The notes under the pieces are model-generated. The model was not told the origin of the DNA. It worked only from the letters and a program-made list of their open reading frames with translations, and did no database searches. From positions 62,001 through 126,000 of the forward strand of contig NZ_JARUKW010000015.1 in NCBI RefSeq assembly GCF_029688845.1: a DNA stretch of 64,000 nucleotides, read 5' to 3'. The translations under genes and the position numbers were made by a program. Below, piece after piece: positions 51,410 through 59,747 of this stretch. Position 1 is the first letter of the stretch, and each line of letters opens with the position of its first letter. Origin of the DNA: Natronococcus sp. A-GB1. Its GTDB lineage: Archaea > Halobacteriota > Halobacteria > Halobacteriales > Natrialbaceae.

Positions 51410-52333
51410 ATGTCGTATCCGATCCGCGTCGCAGACGTCATGAGCACGCCGGTAGTCACGGCGACGCCGAGCGAGACGGTCGCCGACGCCGCGGGGACCC
51501 TCCTCGAGGAGGAGATCAACTCGATAGTGGTCGTCGAGGACGACGAGGTCGTCGGCATCGCCACCGGAACTGATCTCATCCGGGCGCTCGACCGAGAGGA
51601 GTTGCCGCGCGAACGGTCACTGGATAGCGTCATGTCCACACCGGTCGCGACGACCGATCCGGCCGCCGAACTCGAGGACGCCCTCGAAACCATGCACGAC
51701 CACGGAGTGGCTCGACTGGTCGTCGTCGAGGACGACCGTCTCGTCGGCCTGGTGAGCACCGACGACGTGATCCGGTACGCCCCGCAGGTCTTTCACCGTC
51801 GGACGCTCGCCACTGATCCCGAGTCGAGGCCCCAGTACCGCGCCAGACAGGAGACCGAGTACGAACTCGCCGACTGGACGTTCGACTGTTCGACGGTCTC
51901 CGCCGACGGTCTGAGCGTGGGCGACCGGGCCGAGTTCTCGAAAACTATCTCCGAGGCGGACGTGCGGTCGTTCGCGACGGCGTCGGGCGACACCAACCGA
52001 CTCCACCTCAACGAGCGCTACGCCGGTGAGACGCGGTTTGGCCGGCGAATCGTCCACGGGACCCTCGTGAGCGGGCTCATCAGCGCCGCCCTCGCCAGGC
52101 TTCCTGGGGTCACCATCTACGTCTCCCAGGATCTGGCATTTTTGGGGCCGGTCGACCTCGGTGAGCGCGTTACGGCGGTCTGTGAGATCGTCGGCGAGAT
52201 CGGCGATCGGAAGTTCGAACTAACGACCGACGTCCTCGATGCGGACGGCGAACGAGTTCTCGAGGGAGAGGCGACGGTGCTGGTCGACGACGAACCCGAA
52301 ACGGCGACCGTCGAGGTCGAAGCGATCGCCTAG
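51410..52333 (+). CDS. CBS-CBS-MaoC fusion protein
   Basis: The 307-residue protein has two CBS domains (about residues 5-60 and 70-125, each with VxxVMSTPV and VVVEDDxxVG) followed by a MaoC-like hot-dog domain (about 165-290) with TASGDTNRLHLNERYAGETRFG, the hydratase 2 signature whose Asp and His act in hydration of (2E)-enoyl-CoA. CBS pairs bind adenosine nucleotides, so hydratase activity may be nucleotide-regulated. I start at ATG 51410 (MSYPIRVADVM). The layout is intact and in one frame. Confidence 0.88.
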   Translation: MSYPIRVADVMSTPVVTATPSETVADAAGTLLEEEINSIVVVEDDEVVGIATGTDLIRALDREELPRERSLDSVMSTPVATTDPAAELEDALETMHDHGVARLVVVEDDRLVGLVSTDDVIRYAPQVFHRRTLATDPESRPQYRARQETEYELADWTFDCSTVSADGLSVGDRAEFSKTISEADVRSFATASGDTNRLHLNERYAGETRFGRRIVHGTLVSGLISAALARLPGVTIYVSQDLAFLGPVDLGERVTAVCEIVGEIGDRKFELTTDVLDADGERVLEGEATVLVDDEPETATVEVEAIA

Positions 52334-52411
52334 GGAGGAACAGCGACGCGGAGCGCCGCAGACTCGAGAGGAGGTTGACATCGGCTTGTTTCGTGATCGC
52401 GGATCCCGAGG

Positions 52412-52698
52412 ATGTGTAGCTACCTCGTGGCTTCCCGAGAAAACAGCACCGCCGGCGCTGTGCGGATCTACGACCGCGACGGCTACCACCTGGACCGCTA
52501 CGCCGACGACCGACCGACGTCAGCGGTGGGGGGCCCAGCGATTCGGCGGCTCCGCTCTCGAGGCTGCCGACGAGATCGTCGTTACCGGTTGTCGATCGGA
52601 GTCGAGTTCCCTCCCGCTCGGGAACGATCCTATCGGGACGGCATCACAGGCCTCGAGTATCTCGCGAATCGGACCGCGAACGGGTCGGCCGATTACGC
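52412..52698 (+). pseudogene. Unidentified decayed coding region
   Basis: From ATG 52412 the frame MCSYLVASRENSTAGAV ... YADDR has good haloarchaeal codon bias, then at a six-G run (about 52530) it degrades. The frame one base over continues sensibly (GAQRFGGSALEAADEIVVTG) for about 30 codons before fading. One G fewer would join them. I do not recognise the protein. It lies between the CBS-MaoC gene and a minus-strand asparaginase-like fragment, so this is a relic zone. Confidence 0.4.
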
Positions 52699-52881
52699 TT
52701 ACCACTCCGCGCAGCAACCCCGAATACGTTCCAGGTCGTCGTACGCCTCGAGCGCCAGCAGCAGTTTGATCCGCACCTTGTGTGCCGGCAGATCGTCGCC
52801 GCTGATTGCGCCGTGGTTCCGAAGCGTCTCGCCACCGCCGTTGCCGTAGATCGGGGCGAGCTCGAGCGGGGTGATAGCACT
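52699..52881 (-). pseudogene. C-terminal fragment of an L-asparaginase-like gene
   Basis: About 60 codons with strong G/C third positions encode TPLELAPIYGNGGGETLRNH and LPAHKVRIKLLLALEAYDD before a stop. The latter matches the C-terminal pattern of type II-like asparaginases (L-x-P-x-KxR-x-x-L-x-LAL). No start codon or upstream part exists; the UspA gene begins on the other strand right where it should continue. It is best read as a truncated relic. Confidence 0.5.
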
Positions 52882-52908
52882 ATTTCCCTCGGGGTCGAAG
52901 AGACCCGC

Positions 52909-53502
52909 ATGAGCGTAGACACGATCCTGGTGACCGTCGGCGAGGAGGATCGGGGACGCGCCGACGAAATCGCCGGCGCCGTGATCGACCTCGCCGCCCC
53001 GACGGACGCGACGGTCGTGCTCGTTCACGTCCTCACCGACGAGACGTACCGACAGGCGGTTTCACAGACCGAATCGGCGAGCGGCGAAGAGTCCAGCGAG
53101 TGGGTAAAACGGTGGTCGAAGACGGAACCGGCCACCCAGCCGGGGATCGAGGGCGACGTTCCGGAGTGGGTGAAAGCGTGGTCCGAGAGCGGCGACGCCG
53201 CTGCACGAACCGAATCGCCGTCCCCGGAGGGGATCGAGACGGTTCTCGAGCGAAAGGAACTGATTCGGGAGTTCGTCACGGCGCTCGAGGAGGCCGGCAT
53301 CGACTACGAGATCCGCGGCGACGTCGGCGAACCGACCGAACGGGTCCTGGCCGCGGTCGAGGACGCCGATCCCGACTTCGTCGTGGTCGGTGGCCGCGAT
53401 CGCTCTCCCGCCCGGCAGGCGCTGTTCGGCAGCGTCTCCCAGGAAATCTTGCGATCGGTGGACCGACCCGTGATCTCGGTTCGGGAATCCGGTCGGTCGT
53501 AG
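52909..53502 (+). CDS. UspA-family universal stress protein with WVK insert
   Basis: The 197-residue stress protein has a normal N-terminal strand-helix (TILVTVGEEDRGRADEIAG), an unusual 45-residue insert with two copies of an E-W-V-K-x-W-S motif (SEWVKRWSKTE and PEWVKAWSESG), and the C-terminal ATP-site-like GGRDRSPARQALFGSVSQ. The insert replaces the usual loop region. A TATA-like CACTATTTCC lies about 25 bases before the ATG, suggesting a leaderless transcript. The upstream part of the long frame is antisense to the relic. Confidence 0.83.
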   Translation: MSVDTILVTVGEEDRGRADEIAGAVIDLAAPTDATVVLVHVLTDETYRQAVSQTESASGEESSEWVKRWSKTEPATQPGIEGDVPEWVKAWSESGDAAARTESPSPEGIETVLERKELIREFVTALEEAGIDYEIRGDVGEPTERVLAAVEDADPDFVVVGGRDRSPARQALFGSVSQEILRSVDRPVISVRESGRS

Positions 53503-53649
53503 TCGTCGGATCGTGGACCGACTCGCGAAGACGCGTCTCCCTACTACCGGTGTCGTCCGCCCCCGTTGCGATCGTCCGGAAGCAGGGGACGGAATTCCGT
53601 TTCGAGAGCGAGGCGTCTACACCGGGCAGTGCCACGAGTCCGCGATGGC

Positions 53650-53662
53650 GAAAACCGGACTA
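53650..53662. promoter_or_regulatory. Orphan GAAAACCGGACTA element
   Basis: A variant of the 51362-51374 motif in a convergent region between the UspA and membrane genes; flanking bases (ATGGCG before, ACCAT after, CCCCAGCCTG further on) also match the CBS-MaoC upstream region. It looks like a duplicated promoter segment that has lost its gene. Confidence 0.3.
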
Positions 53663-53753
53663 CCATCTCGAGACAGTAGGGTAACCCCAGCCTGTAGGCC
53701 GGACGGGAATCGCGTCGCTTGATCGCTTCGAGGACGATCGCTCGTGCCGGCCT

Positions 53754-54065
53754 TCAGGATGCGGACGCGGATCCGCTCGAGTCCCGAAACGCACGGATCC
53801 CGTAGTAGAGTCCGCCGACGGCCGCCGCGATCCCGTAACAGACGACGGTAAAGGGAAGCCAGTAGATCCAGAGGCCGTACTGCGGGAGCACGTAGCTTCC
53901 GACGACGGTCATCGCGAGCAGGAGCGCGTATCCCGGCGCCGCGAACGGCGTCATCAGCCGGGTGTCGAGGACGCCGAGGGTCAGGGGGACGAACAGCAGG
54001 CAGAACGCGACGACCGTTGCCGGTCCGAACAGGACCTGAACCGCGAACTCGCGATACTCGTTCAT
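53754..54065 (-). CDS. Three-TM membrane protein
   Basis: The 103-residue protein has three hydrophobic helices (about residues 10-34, 42-62 and 66-90). Its ATG overlaps the stop of the upstream deacylase gene (ATGA), so the two are coupled. Function unknown; it may be a membrane partner of the exported enzyme. Confidence 0.68.
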   Translation of the reverse strand: MNEYREFAVQVLFGPATVVAFCLLFVPLTLGVLDTRLMTPFAAPGYALLLAMTVVGSYVLPQYGLWIYWLPFTVVCYGIAAAVGGLYYGIRAFRDSSGSASAS

Positions 54066-54871
54066 GCGATCCGCTCGAGGCCGTAGCGCTCGAGCAGCCG
54101 TTCCGTGATCTCGATCGTCCAGCGCACCTGCGTCGCCGGGTCGAGCATGAAGTCCGTGAGTTCGACGAGGAAGCCGGGGCGCTCGAGGTCGCCGCCGACC
54201 TTGTGGACCAACAGCGGGTTCGAGCCGGTCAGCGTGTTCCCGATCGTGAACCGGTGGGGGAGCATGAGCCGCGGAACGTGCTCGTCGTTCATATGCTCGA
54301 TCACCGCCCTAGCGTCGTCGGGGGCGTTGCCCGCTCCCGTCGGAAAGATCGCCTGGCCGACCCACCGGTCGTGGGTGTTGTAGATCCCTCGAGAGCGATG
54401 CAGGTCGAGCACGACGTCCGGATCGTAGCGTTCGACCTCCGCCCACAGCGCCCGGGCGAGTTCGGTCGTCGGCTCCTCGCCGGAGGGGAACTTTCGGTTC
54501 AGATCCCCCTCCGGACCGTCGCGGGTGTTTCGCTCGATGGCGACGATCTCGGCCCAGGGGATCACGACTAGCGTTCCCTGTTCGATCCCCCAGCCGATCA
54601 CCTCCTCGGCAGCCCGGTAGCCGTTCGTCTCGCCGCCGTGGATCCCGCCGAAGACGATCGCCGTCGGGCCCGACTCCGGCGCCCCGAGTTCGAACAGCGG
54701 CGTCTCCCGGTCGGTTCCCTCCATGACCGGGCGCGTCTCGAGGTCCATCGACGAGTGGGGGGAGGCCGGCTCGCGCGGTCCCGGCGACTCGCCCCTCGAG
54801 CGGAGGACGCTCGCGCCCGCGACCAGGCCGGCGGTCGCGGCCCCGACGCCGAGCACCGTGCGTCGCTTCAT
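54062..54871 (-). CDS. Tat-exported succinylglutamate desuccinylase/aspartoacylase family protein
   Basis: The 269-residue protein has a twin-Arg signal (MKRRTVLGVGAATAGLVAG) and the M14-type zinc site: His and Glu in FGGIHGGETNGY and His in VLDLHRSRG. NRKFPSGEEP is the conserved Asn-Arg substrate loop. Family members cleave N-acyl bonds on amino acids or peptides. It is probably outside the cell, since the signal is Tat-like. The next gene overlaps its stop. Confidence 0.82.
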   Translation of the reverse strand: MKRRTVLGVGAATAGLVAGASVLRSRGESPGPREPASPHSSMDLETRPVMEGTDRETPLFELGAPESGPTAIVFGGIHGGETNGYRAAEEVIGWGIEQGTLVVIPWAEIVAIERNTRDGPEGDLNRKFPSGEEPTTELARALWAEVERYDPDVVLDLHRSRGIYNTHDRWVGQAIFPTGAGNAPDDARAVIEHMNDEHVPRLMLPHRFTIGNTLTGSNPLLVHKVGGDLERPGFLVELTDFMLDPATQVRWTIEITERLLERYGLERIA

Positions 54872-55023
54872 GTGTGCTCCTTCTCGAGCGCGTGAAGATA
54901 AATCGTGTGTCGGCTGGACGATACGAAACGCTGGGTACGGCTACCCCGTATCTGGGTGATCTCGACGCGCAAATGGAGAGAGCGCACACTCGAGTACTAC
55001 CGCGGTGTCGTACCAGCGCGGCC

Positions 55024-55065
55024 GTCAGTCGCCTCTGGTCGGCGGTCAGTCGCCTCTGGTCGGCG
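55024..55065. repeat. Perfect tandem duplication of 21 bases
   Basis: Two adjacent identical 21-base units (55024-55044 and 55045-55065, each beginning GTCAGTCGCCTCTGG) occur just past the 3' end of the CPBP gene and 150-195 bases upstream of the deacylase start. It may be a recent slippage event. Confidence 0.7.
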
Positions 55066-55076
55066 GTCACGTCGGC

Positions 55077-55889
55077 TCAGGCTACCACGATCAGGACGGT
55101 AGAGACGGCGACGAGGGCGACGTGAAATGCGGCGTGTGCGATCATCGCGGTCTCGAGGGACCGCCGCCAGAACAGCCAGCCGAGAACGACGCCGACGAGC
55201 GCGTTCAGCAGAACGGTTCGGACGATCAGCGGAGCCGTGAGCTCGGTCATCGAGGCGAGGGCGGGCAGGTGGCCGACGCCGAACGCGACGGCGCTCACCG
55301 CGATGGCGACCCACACGATCGTCCCGGACGGCGCCTCGGTCGCGTCGCCGACCCTGTTTCGGCCCCACCAGAGGACGTACGCGAGGGGTGCCATGAACCC
55401 CCAGCGCAGGAGAATTTCCTCGGTTATGCCGCCGTAGAGCAGCCGCATCGGAACCGACGCGTAGAGTTCGCTCAGGGCTTCCGCGTCAGTCGGGGTGTCG
55501 CCGGCGGGGAACTGCGTGAACTGTGCAAACGCGACGTCGAGGACGGCGACGAGCACGAACAGTCCCGTGCCCAGCGCCGCCGCGAGCGGAAGCGAGTCGC
55601 GTATCTCGCCCCAGTTCGGACTGCGGCCGGCCGCCCACGCGAACACGTGAGAATCGAACTCGAGGCGCGGGGCCGTGACCGCGCCGAGGGCGACGGCCAC
55701 CACCAGCAGGAGCGCCGAATTTACCGACGCGAGCACCACCAGTGTCGGGTACGAGACCGTCGACAGTTCGGGGAGTTCCCGCAACAGTGGGACGGAGTAA
55801 ACTGCCAGGGCCAGCACACCGACCATCCCGAGTGCGAACAGTGCAATCGCGCCGCGAGCGGAGGATTTTCGGGTTCGGGTATCGGTCAT
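55077..55889 (-). CDS. CPBP family intramembrane glutamic protease
   Basis: The 270-residue protein has about eight TM helices and the CPBP (Rce1-like) motifs GGITEEILLRWGFM (EExxxR), AFGVGHLPA (first His) and MIAHAAFH (second His). Such proteins cleave prenylated or membrane substrates or process bacteriocin-like peptides. The ATG at 55889 was chosen because upstream codons of the longer frame are antisense shadow. No obvious substrate gene is adjacent. Confidence 0.85.
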   Translation of the reverse strand: MTDTRTRKSSARGAIALFALGMVGVLALAVYSVPLLRELPELSTVSYPTLVVLASVNSALLLVVAVALGAVTAPRLEFDSHVFAWAAGRSPNWGEIRDSLPLAAALGTGLFVLVAVLDVAFAQFTQFPAGDTPTDAEALSELYASVPMRLLYGGITEEILLRWGFMAPLAYVLWWGRNRVGDATEAPSGTIVWVAIAVSAVAFGVGHLPALASMTELTAPLIVRTVLLNALVGVVLGWLFWRRSLETAMIAHAAFHVALVAVSTVLIVVA

Positions 55890-55927
55890 TCTCGAGCAAC
55901 TGATATCACATCTGGTAAAAAGTTGCT

Positions 55928-56023
55928 GATGCGCCGTCCGTCGACGCCCGCTACGTCGCGATAAGCGACGAGCCGGGACAGTTCGTCGACAAGGTGTTCG
56001 ATTGCGTCCGCGAGACGGCGTAA
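55928..56023 (+). pseudogene. Short C-terminal gene fragment
   Basis: Reading to a TAA at 56021-56023, the frame encodes DARYVAISDEPGQFVDKVFD then CVRETA with strong codon bias but has no start or upstream continuation. It looks like the last 30 residues of a lost gene, family unknown. Confidence 0.25.
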
Positions 56024-56166
56024 GTGAGCGGGTCTCACAGCGGATGTCTCGAGCGAGCGACTGGTGCCGATCGGTTCTTTCTCGCACGAGCGTGGTGATC
56101 ACGTTCCTTGCCGGACTGCTCGCCACCTCCCAAAGACGTAATACAGGATCCGTCCCATCGACTGCA

Positions 56167-56994
56167 ATGGGATCGCCGATCGAGGAGATCGAGTTTATCG
56201 CCAGTTCGACCCATCGGGTCGGGGTACTCGATGCGCTCGCTGAACGGGGGTGCGACCGGGCCGACCTGCGATCGCGGACTGGTGCCCACGCGTCGACCGT
56301 CGGACGCGTCCTCGGCGATTTCGAGGAGCGACGGTGGATCGAACGGAACGGGGCGACGTACGAACTTACGCCGCTCGGCGAGTTCGTCGCCGAGCGCTTC
56401 GGCCGGCTACGCGACGCGATGGAGGCCGAGCTGAAACTCCGCGACGTCTGGCGGTGGCTCCCGCGGGAGATGGAGGAGTTCTCAGCGGAGTTGTTTGCCG
56501 ACGCCGTCGTCTCCTACCCTGGTCCGGGCTACCCGTACGAACCGGTCGATCGAGTGGTCCAACTGGTCGACGAGAGCGAGTCGGTGCACGCGCTCGGGGC
56601 GACCGTGTTCAAGTCGGTCGCCAACGAGGCGTTCTGTCGGGCCGTCGAGGACGGCACGGAGATCGAAATCGTCTACTCGCCGGCCGTCCTGGCGGCGACC
56701 GTCGCCTGGGATCCCGACCGGTTCGAAGAAGTGGCCGCCCGGGATCACTGCACCGTCCTCGTCCACGACGACCTCCCCGACAGGACGCGCTGCGGGATCG
56801 ACATCTTCGACGATCGCGTGGGCATCTGCTGTCACGACACCGAAACCAGGGCGCTTCGAGCGTGGGTCGACAGCGACGCGCCCGAGGCCAGATCGTGGGC
56901 GCGAACCGTCTTCGAGCGGTACCGCGAGGAGGCGCGGCCTGTCGACGAAGACGTACTCGAGACGCCGGTTCCCGAGCAGTTCACGGTTCCGTAG
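56167..56994 (+). CDS. Winged-helix regulator, FilR1-like (paralogue B)
   Basis: The 275-residue paralogue has the N-terminal winged helix (EEIEFIASSTHRVGVLDAL, GAHASTVGRVLGDFEERRW) and the FilR1-type effector domain containing TVFKSVANEAFCRAVEDG and GICCHDTET. It is similar to paralogues A and C. The ATG at 56167 gives the same N terminus as the others. No transporter or enzyme is divergent; the alpha/beta hydrolase follows on the same strand after 157 bases. Confidence 0.8.
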   Translation: MGSPIEEIEFIASSTHRVGVLDALAERGCDRADLRSRTGAHASTVGRVLGDFEERRWIERNGATYELTPLGEFVAERFGRLRDAMEAELKLRDVWRWLPREMEEFSAELFADAVVSYPGPGYPYEPVDRVVQLVDESESVHALGATVFKSVANEAFCRAVEDGTEIEIVYSPAVLAATVAWDPDRFEEVAARDHCTVLVHDDLPDRTRCGIDIFDDRVGICCHDTETRALRAWVDSDAPEARSWARTVFERYREEARPVDEDVLETPVPEQFTVP

Positions 56995-57151
56995 CCGGGC
57001 TACGGTGGCCGGCGTCCGATGAGCCTCCGACGGCCAGTGTGCGATCGGGTGCGACGATCGGCGCATCTCGGTTGCACGCCGCGCAATATTTCACTAGATA
57101 GTTACACGTCTGCTCCCGGCGTCGTTTCAGATGAAGGCAGGTGATCGAACC

Positions 57152-57994
57152 ATGACCGAACCCACACTGTCCGACGCGGGTACCGAGGCGGAAACAGTCA
57201 CGTCAGCCGACGGAACCGAGATAGCGTTCGAACGAACGGGGAGAGGACCACCGCTCGTGCTCGTCCACGGAGCGAGCATCGATCGCCGGTACTGGGATCT
57301 CTCCGGTGTCCGCGAAACCCTCGCCGAACACCACACCGTCTACGCGATGGACTGTCGCGGCCACGGCGAGAGCGAACACCCCGGCGAGTTCGAGCTCGAA
57401 CGGGAGTTCGAGGACGTCGTCGCGGTCGTCGACTCGATCGACGAGCCCGTGGCTCTGCTCGCGGAGTCCGGCGGCGCGTTCCACGCGCTGGAAGCGGCCC
57501 TGCGGACCGACAACCTCCGCAGCCTCGTTCTGCACGAACCCGCCGTTCCGGGGTTCGAAGCCGCGCTCGACGTCGAGGAGGTGTTCGCGACCATGCTGGC
57601 GCTGCTGGATGAGGGCGAGAACGACCGAGCGGTCACGGTCTTTCTGGAGGAGCTCGCCCTGCTCACGCCCGACGAGCTCGAGGCGCTGCGCACGGATCCG
57701 ACGTGGCCGACGTACGTCGACACCTTCCTCGAGACGATCCTCCCCAAGCTGAAAGCGGAAGTCGCCGCCGACTACGAGTTCGGCCCGAACCGGTTCGCGG
57801 AGCTGACCGTCCCGACGCTGCTCGTCGCCGGTAGCGAGAGCGGCGAGTGGCTTCTCGAGGCGACGGACGCGGTCGCCGACGCGCTTCCGAACAGCCGCGT
57901 CGTCACCATCGACGGACACGGACACGAAGCGAACGTTACGGCGCCGGACCGGTTCACGAACGAGGTGCTCGCGTTCACCCGTGACCGACGGTGA
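57152..57994 (+). CDS. Alpha/beta-fold hydrolase
   Basis: The 280-residue enzyme has LVLVHGASIDRRYWD (oxyanion), a nucleophile elbow LLAESGGAFHALEAAL in which the usual GxSxG reads AESGG, and a C-terminal IDGHGHEANVTAPDRF His. It is an esterase, haloperoxidase-like or hydrolase of unknown substrate. I use ATG 57152 because AGGTGATC, an excellent Shine-Dalgarno, lies 8 bases upstream; the ATG at 57131 is an alternative. It sits between two FilR1-type regulators. Confidence 0.83.
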   Translation: MTEPTLSDAGTEAETVTSADGTEIAFERTGRGPPLVLVHGASIDRRYWDLSGVRETLAEHHTVYAMDCRGHGESEHPGEFELEREFEDVVAVVDSIDEPVALLAESGGAFHALEAALRTDNLRSLVLHEPAVPGFEAALDVEEVFATMLALLDEGENDRAVTVFLEELALLTPDELEALRTDPTWPTYVDTFLETILPKLKAEVAADYEFGPNRFAELTVPTLLVAGSESGEWLLEATDAVADALPNSRVVTIDGHGHEANVTAPDRFTNEVLAFTRDRR

Positions 57995-58056
57995 CCCGTC
58001 GGCAGTGAACGCAACTTCGGCTATACTGTTTTGGTGTGTCACCGAGTATCAACCGT

Positions 58057-58875
58057 ATGAGTGCGACACTCGAGGAGGTCGAGTTCCTCGCCAGTTCCGC
58101 CCACCGCACCGGGGTTCTGGAAGCGCTGGCCGAGCGCCCGTGCGACCGACACGACTTGCGCGAAGCGACGGGTGCCTCGTCGCCGACCATCGGTCGCGTG
58201 CTCGCGGACTTCGAGGAGCGACACTGGATCGAACGCGACGGCAGGTGGTACCAGCTGACTGGACTGGGCGAGTTCGTCGCCGACCGACTGGCGGCGTTCG
58301 TCGACGCGATGGCGCTCGAGCGCCGACTTCGCGACGTCTCCCCGTGGCTCCCGTACGAACTCGACGGCTTTCGGGTCGGCTTGCTCGCCGACGCGGTGGT
58401 CTCGTACCCGGGGCAGGGGTATCCGTACGAACCGATGGAGCGAAACCGGGAGCTCATAGACGACACCGAGACGATTCGAGGGTTCGGAATGGTGCTGTTG
58501 AAGGCGAGCGTCCTCGAGCACTTCTTCGAGAGCATCTTCGACGGGCTGGCGGTGACGATGATCTACCCGCCCGCGGTGTTCGAGTCCGTCCACGCGTGGA
58601 ATCCCGAGCTGGTCGCGGAGGCGGCCGAGGTGGACACTCACGACGTGTACATCTACGACGATCTCCCGAACAGCGACTGGTGCGGTATCTGTCTCACCGA
58701 TGATCACCTGAGCGTCTGCTGTTACGAGCCGGACTCCGGGATGATCCGATCGCTCGTCGACACCGATTCGCCGCGGGCGTACGAGTGGGGGGAGTCGATC
58801 GTCGAGCGATATCGTGCGGCTGCGACGCCCCTCGACGAAGCGGGGGACCTCCTCTCGGTCGATCCGCTCGCGTAA
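58057..58875 (+). CDS. Winged-helix regulator, FilR1-like (paralogue C)
   Basis: The 272-residue paralogue begins MSATLEEVEFLASSAHRTGV and has the same wHTH plus FilR1 effector plan as paralogues A and B, with GICLTDDHLSVCCYE near the end. It lies 62 bases after a hydrolase and 128 bases before a nitroreductase gene whose promoter has a perfect palindrome, so it may control one or both. Confidence 0.8.
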   Translation: MSATLEEVEFLASSAHRTGVLEALAERPCDRHDLREATGASSPTIGRVLADFEERHWIERDGRWYQLTGLGEFVADRLAAFVDAMALERRLRDVSPWLPYELDGFRVGLLADAVVSYPGQGYPYEPMERNRELIDDTETIRGFGMVLLKASVLEHFFESIFDGLAVTMIYPPAVFESVHAWNPELVAEAAEVDTHDVYIYDDLPNSDWCGICLTDDHLSVCCYEPDSGMIRSLVDTDSPRAYEWGESIVERYRAAATPLDEAGDLLSVDPLA

Positions 58876-58943
58876 TCCAGCCGCTGAATCGAACCGGTGC
58901 CGACGACGCCGAACTCGTTTTCGAGCGCTCGAGGGCTCACGAG

Positions 58944-58958
58944 GTGAAACGATTTCAC
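58944..58958. promoter_or_regulatory. Palindrome GTGAAA-CGA-TTTCAC before the nitroreductase gene
   Basis: A perfect 6-bp inverted repeat with three-base spacer lies 46-60 bases before the nitroreductase ATG. A further half-site-like TTTTCACG is about 15 bases before the ATG. It resembles the half-sites of the array at 37199-37267 (TTTCA/TGAAA) in inverted order. Confidence 0.45.
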
Positions 58959-59003
58959 GCGGGCAATTGACGCCGGTTCGCAGCATCGTTTTCACGTGGG
59001 ACG

Positions 59004-59747
59004 ATGACAGCTTCCGATAGTCGGACGGCGAACGCGGAGGACGGACCGATACGGATCGACGACCTCGACCGGCACAGTATCGACCACGTGCTGACGACGA
59101 CGCGGGCAGTGCGACGGCGACTCGATCTCGAGCGATCGGTCTCCCTCGAGGTCGTAAACGAGTGTCTGGAGATTGGACTCCAGGCCCCGACCGGATACAA
59201 CCTGCAGAACTGGCGCTGGCTGGTGATCACCGACGAGGAAACCCGCAGGAAACTGGCGGAGATCTACCGACGGTCGCTCGAACCCTTCGTCGAGCTGATG
59301 GACGACGAGCTCCCCGAGGACGAGCAGACCCGGAGGGTCGCCGCGTCGTCGCTATATCTTGCCGAACACCTGCACGAAGTGCCAGTTCACGTGATCCCCT
59401 GTACTACCCGTTCGATCAGCAAGGAACGCGAGCTGTGGGATCGCATGGAGTACGAATCGGACCCGTTGAACATGGCTGCCTCGTCCGTCTACGGGGAGGT
59501 GTGGCCCGCCGCGTGGAGCTTCATGCTCGCCCTGCGAAGCCGCGGGCTGGGGTCGTCACTGACCATGATACACCTGGCGGAGGAGCCGACGGTGGCCGAA
59601 CTGCTCGAGGTCCCCGACGGCGTTTCGCAAGCTGGGCTGATCCCGGTCGCCTACTTCAAGGGCGAAGGCTTCAGACGAGGGAACCGGCGTCCGCTGGACG
59701 AGGTCGCGTTCTACGACCGGTGGGAACGGACCGATCCTCTAGGGTAG
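59004..59747 (+). CDS. Nitroreductase family flavoprotein
   Basis: The 247-residue FMN protein has TTTRAVRRRLDLERSVSLE (FMN phosphate Arg pair), the LQAPTGYNLQNWRWLVITD signature and the C-terminal GLGSSLTMIHLAEEPTVAEL. Family members reduce nitro compounds, quinones or flavins. It has an N-terminal acidic extension of about 30 residues. It follows a FilR1-like regulator and has a palindromic upstream element. Confidence 0.87.
   Translation: MTASDSRTANAEDGPIRIDDLDRHSIDHVLTTTRAVRRRLDLERSVSLEVVNECLEIGLQAPTGYNLQNWRWLVITDEETRRKLAEIYRRSLEPFVELMDDELPEDEQTRRVAASSLYLAEHLHEVPVHVIPCTTRSISKERELWDRMEYESDPLNMAASSVYGEVWPAAWSFMLALRSRGLGSSLTMIHLAEEPTVAELLEVPDGVSQAGLIPVAYFKGEGFRRGNRRPLDEVAFYDRWERTDPLG

Noticed and set aside
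55024-55065. Minisatellite or CRISPR-like array
   Set aside because: Just two adjacent copies of 21 bases; a slippage duplication is enough.
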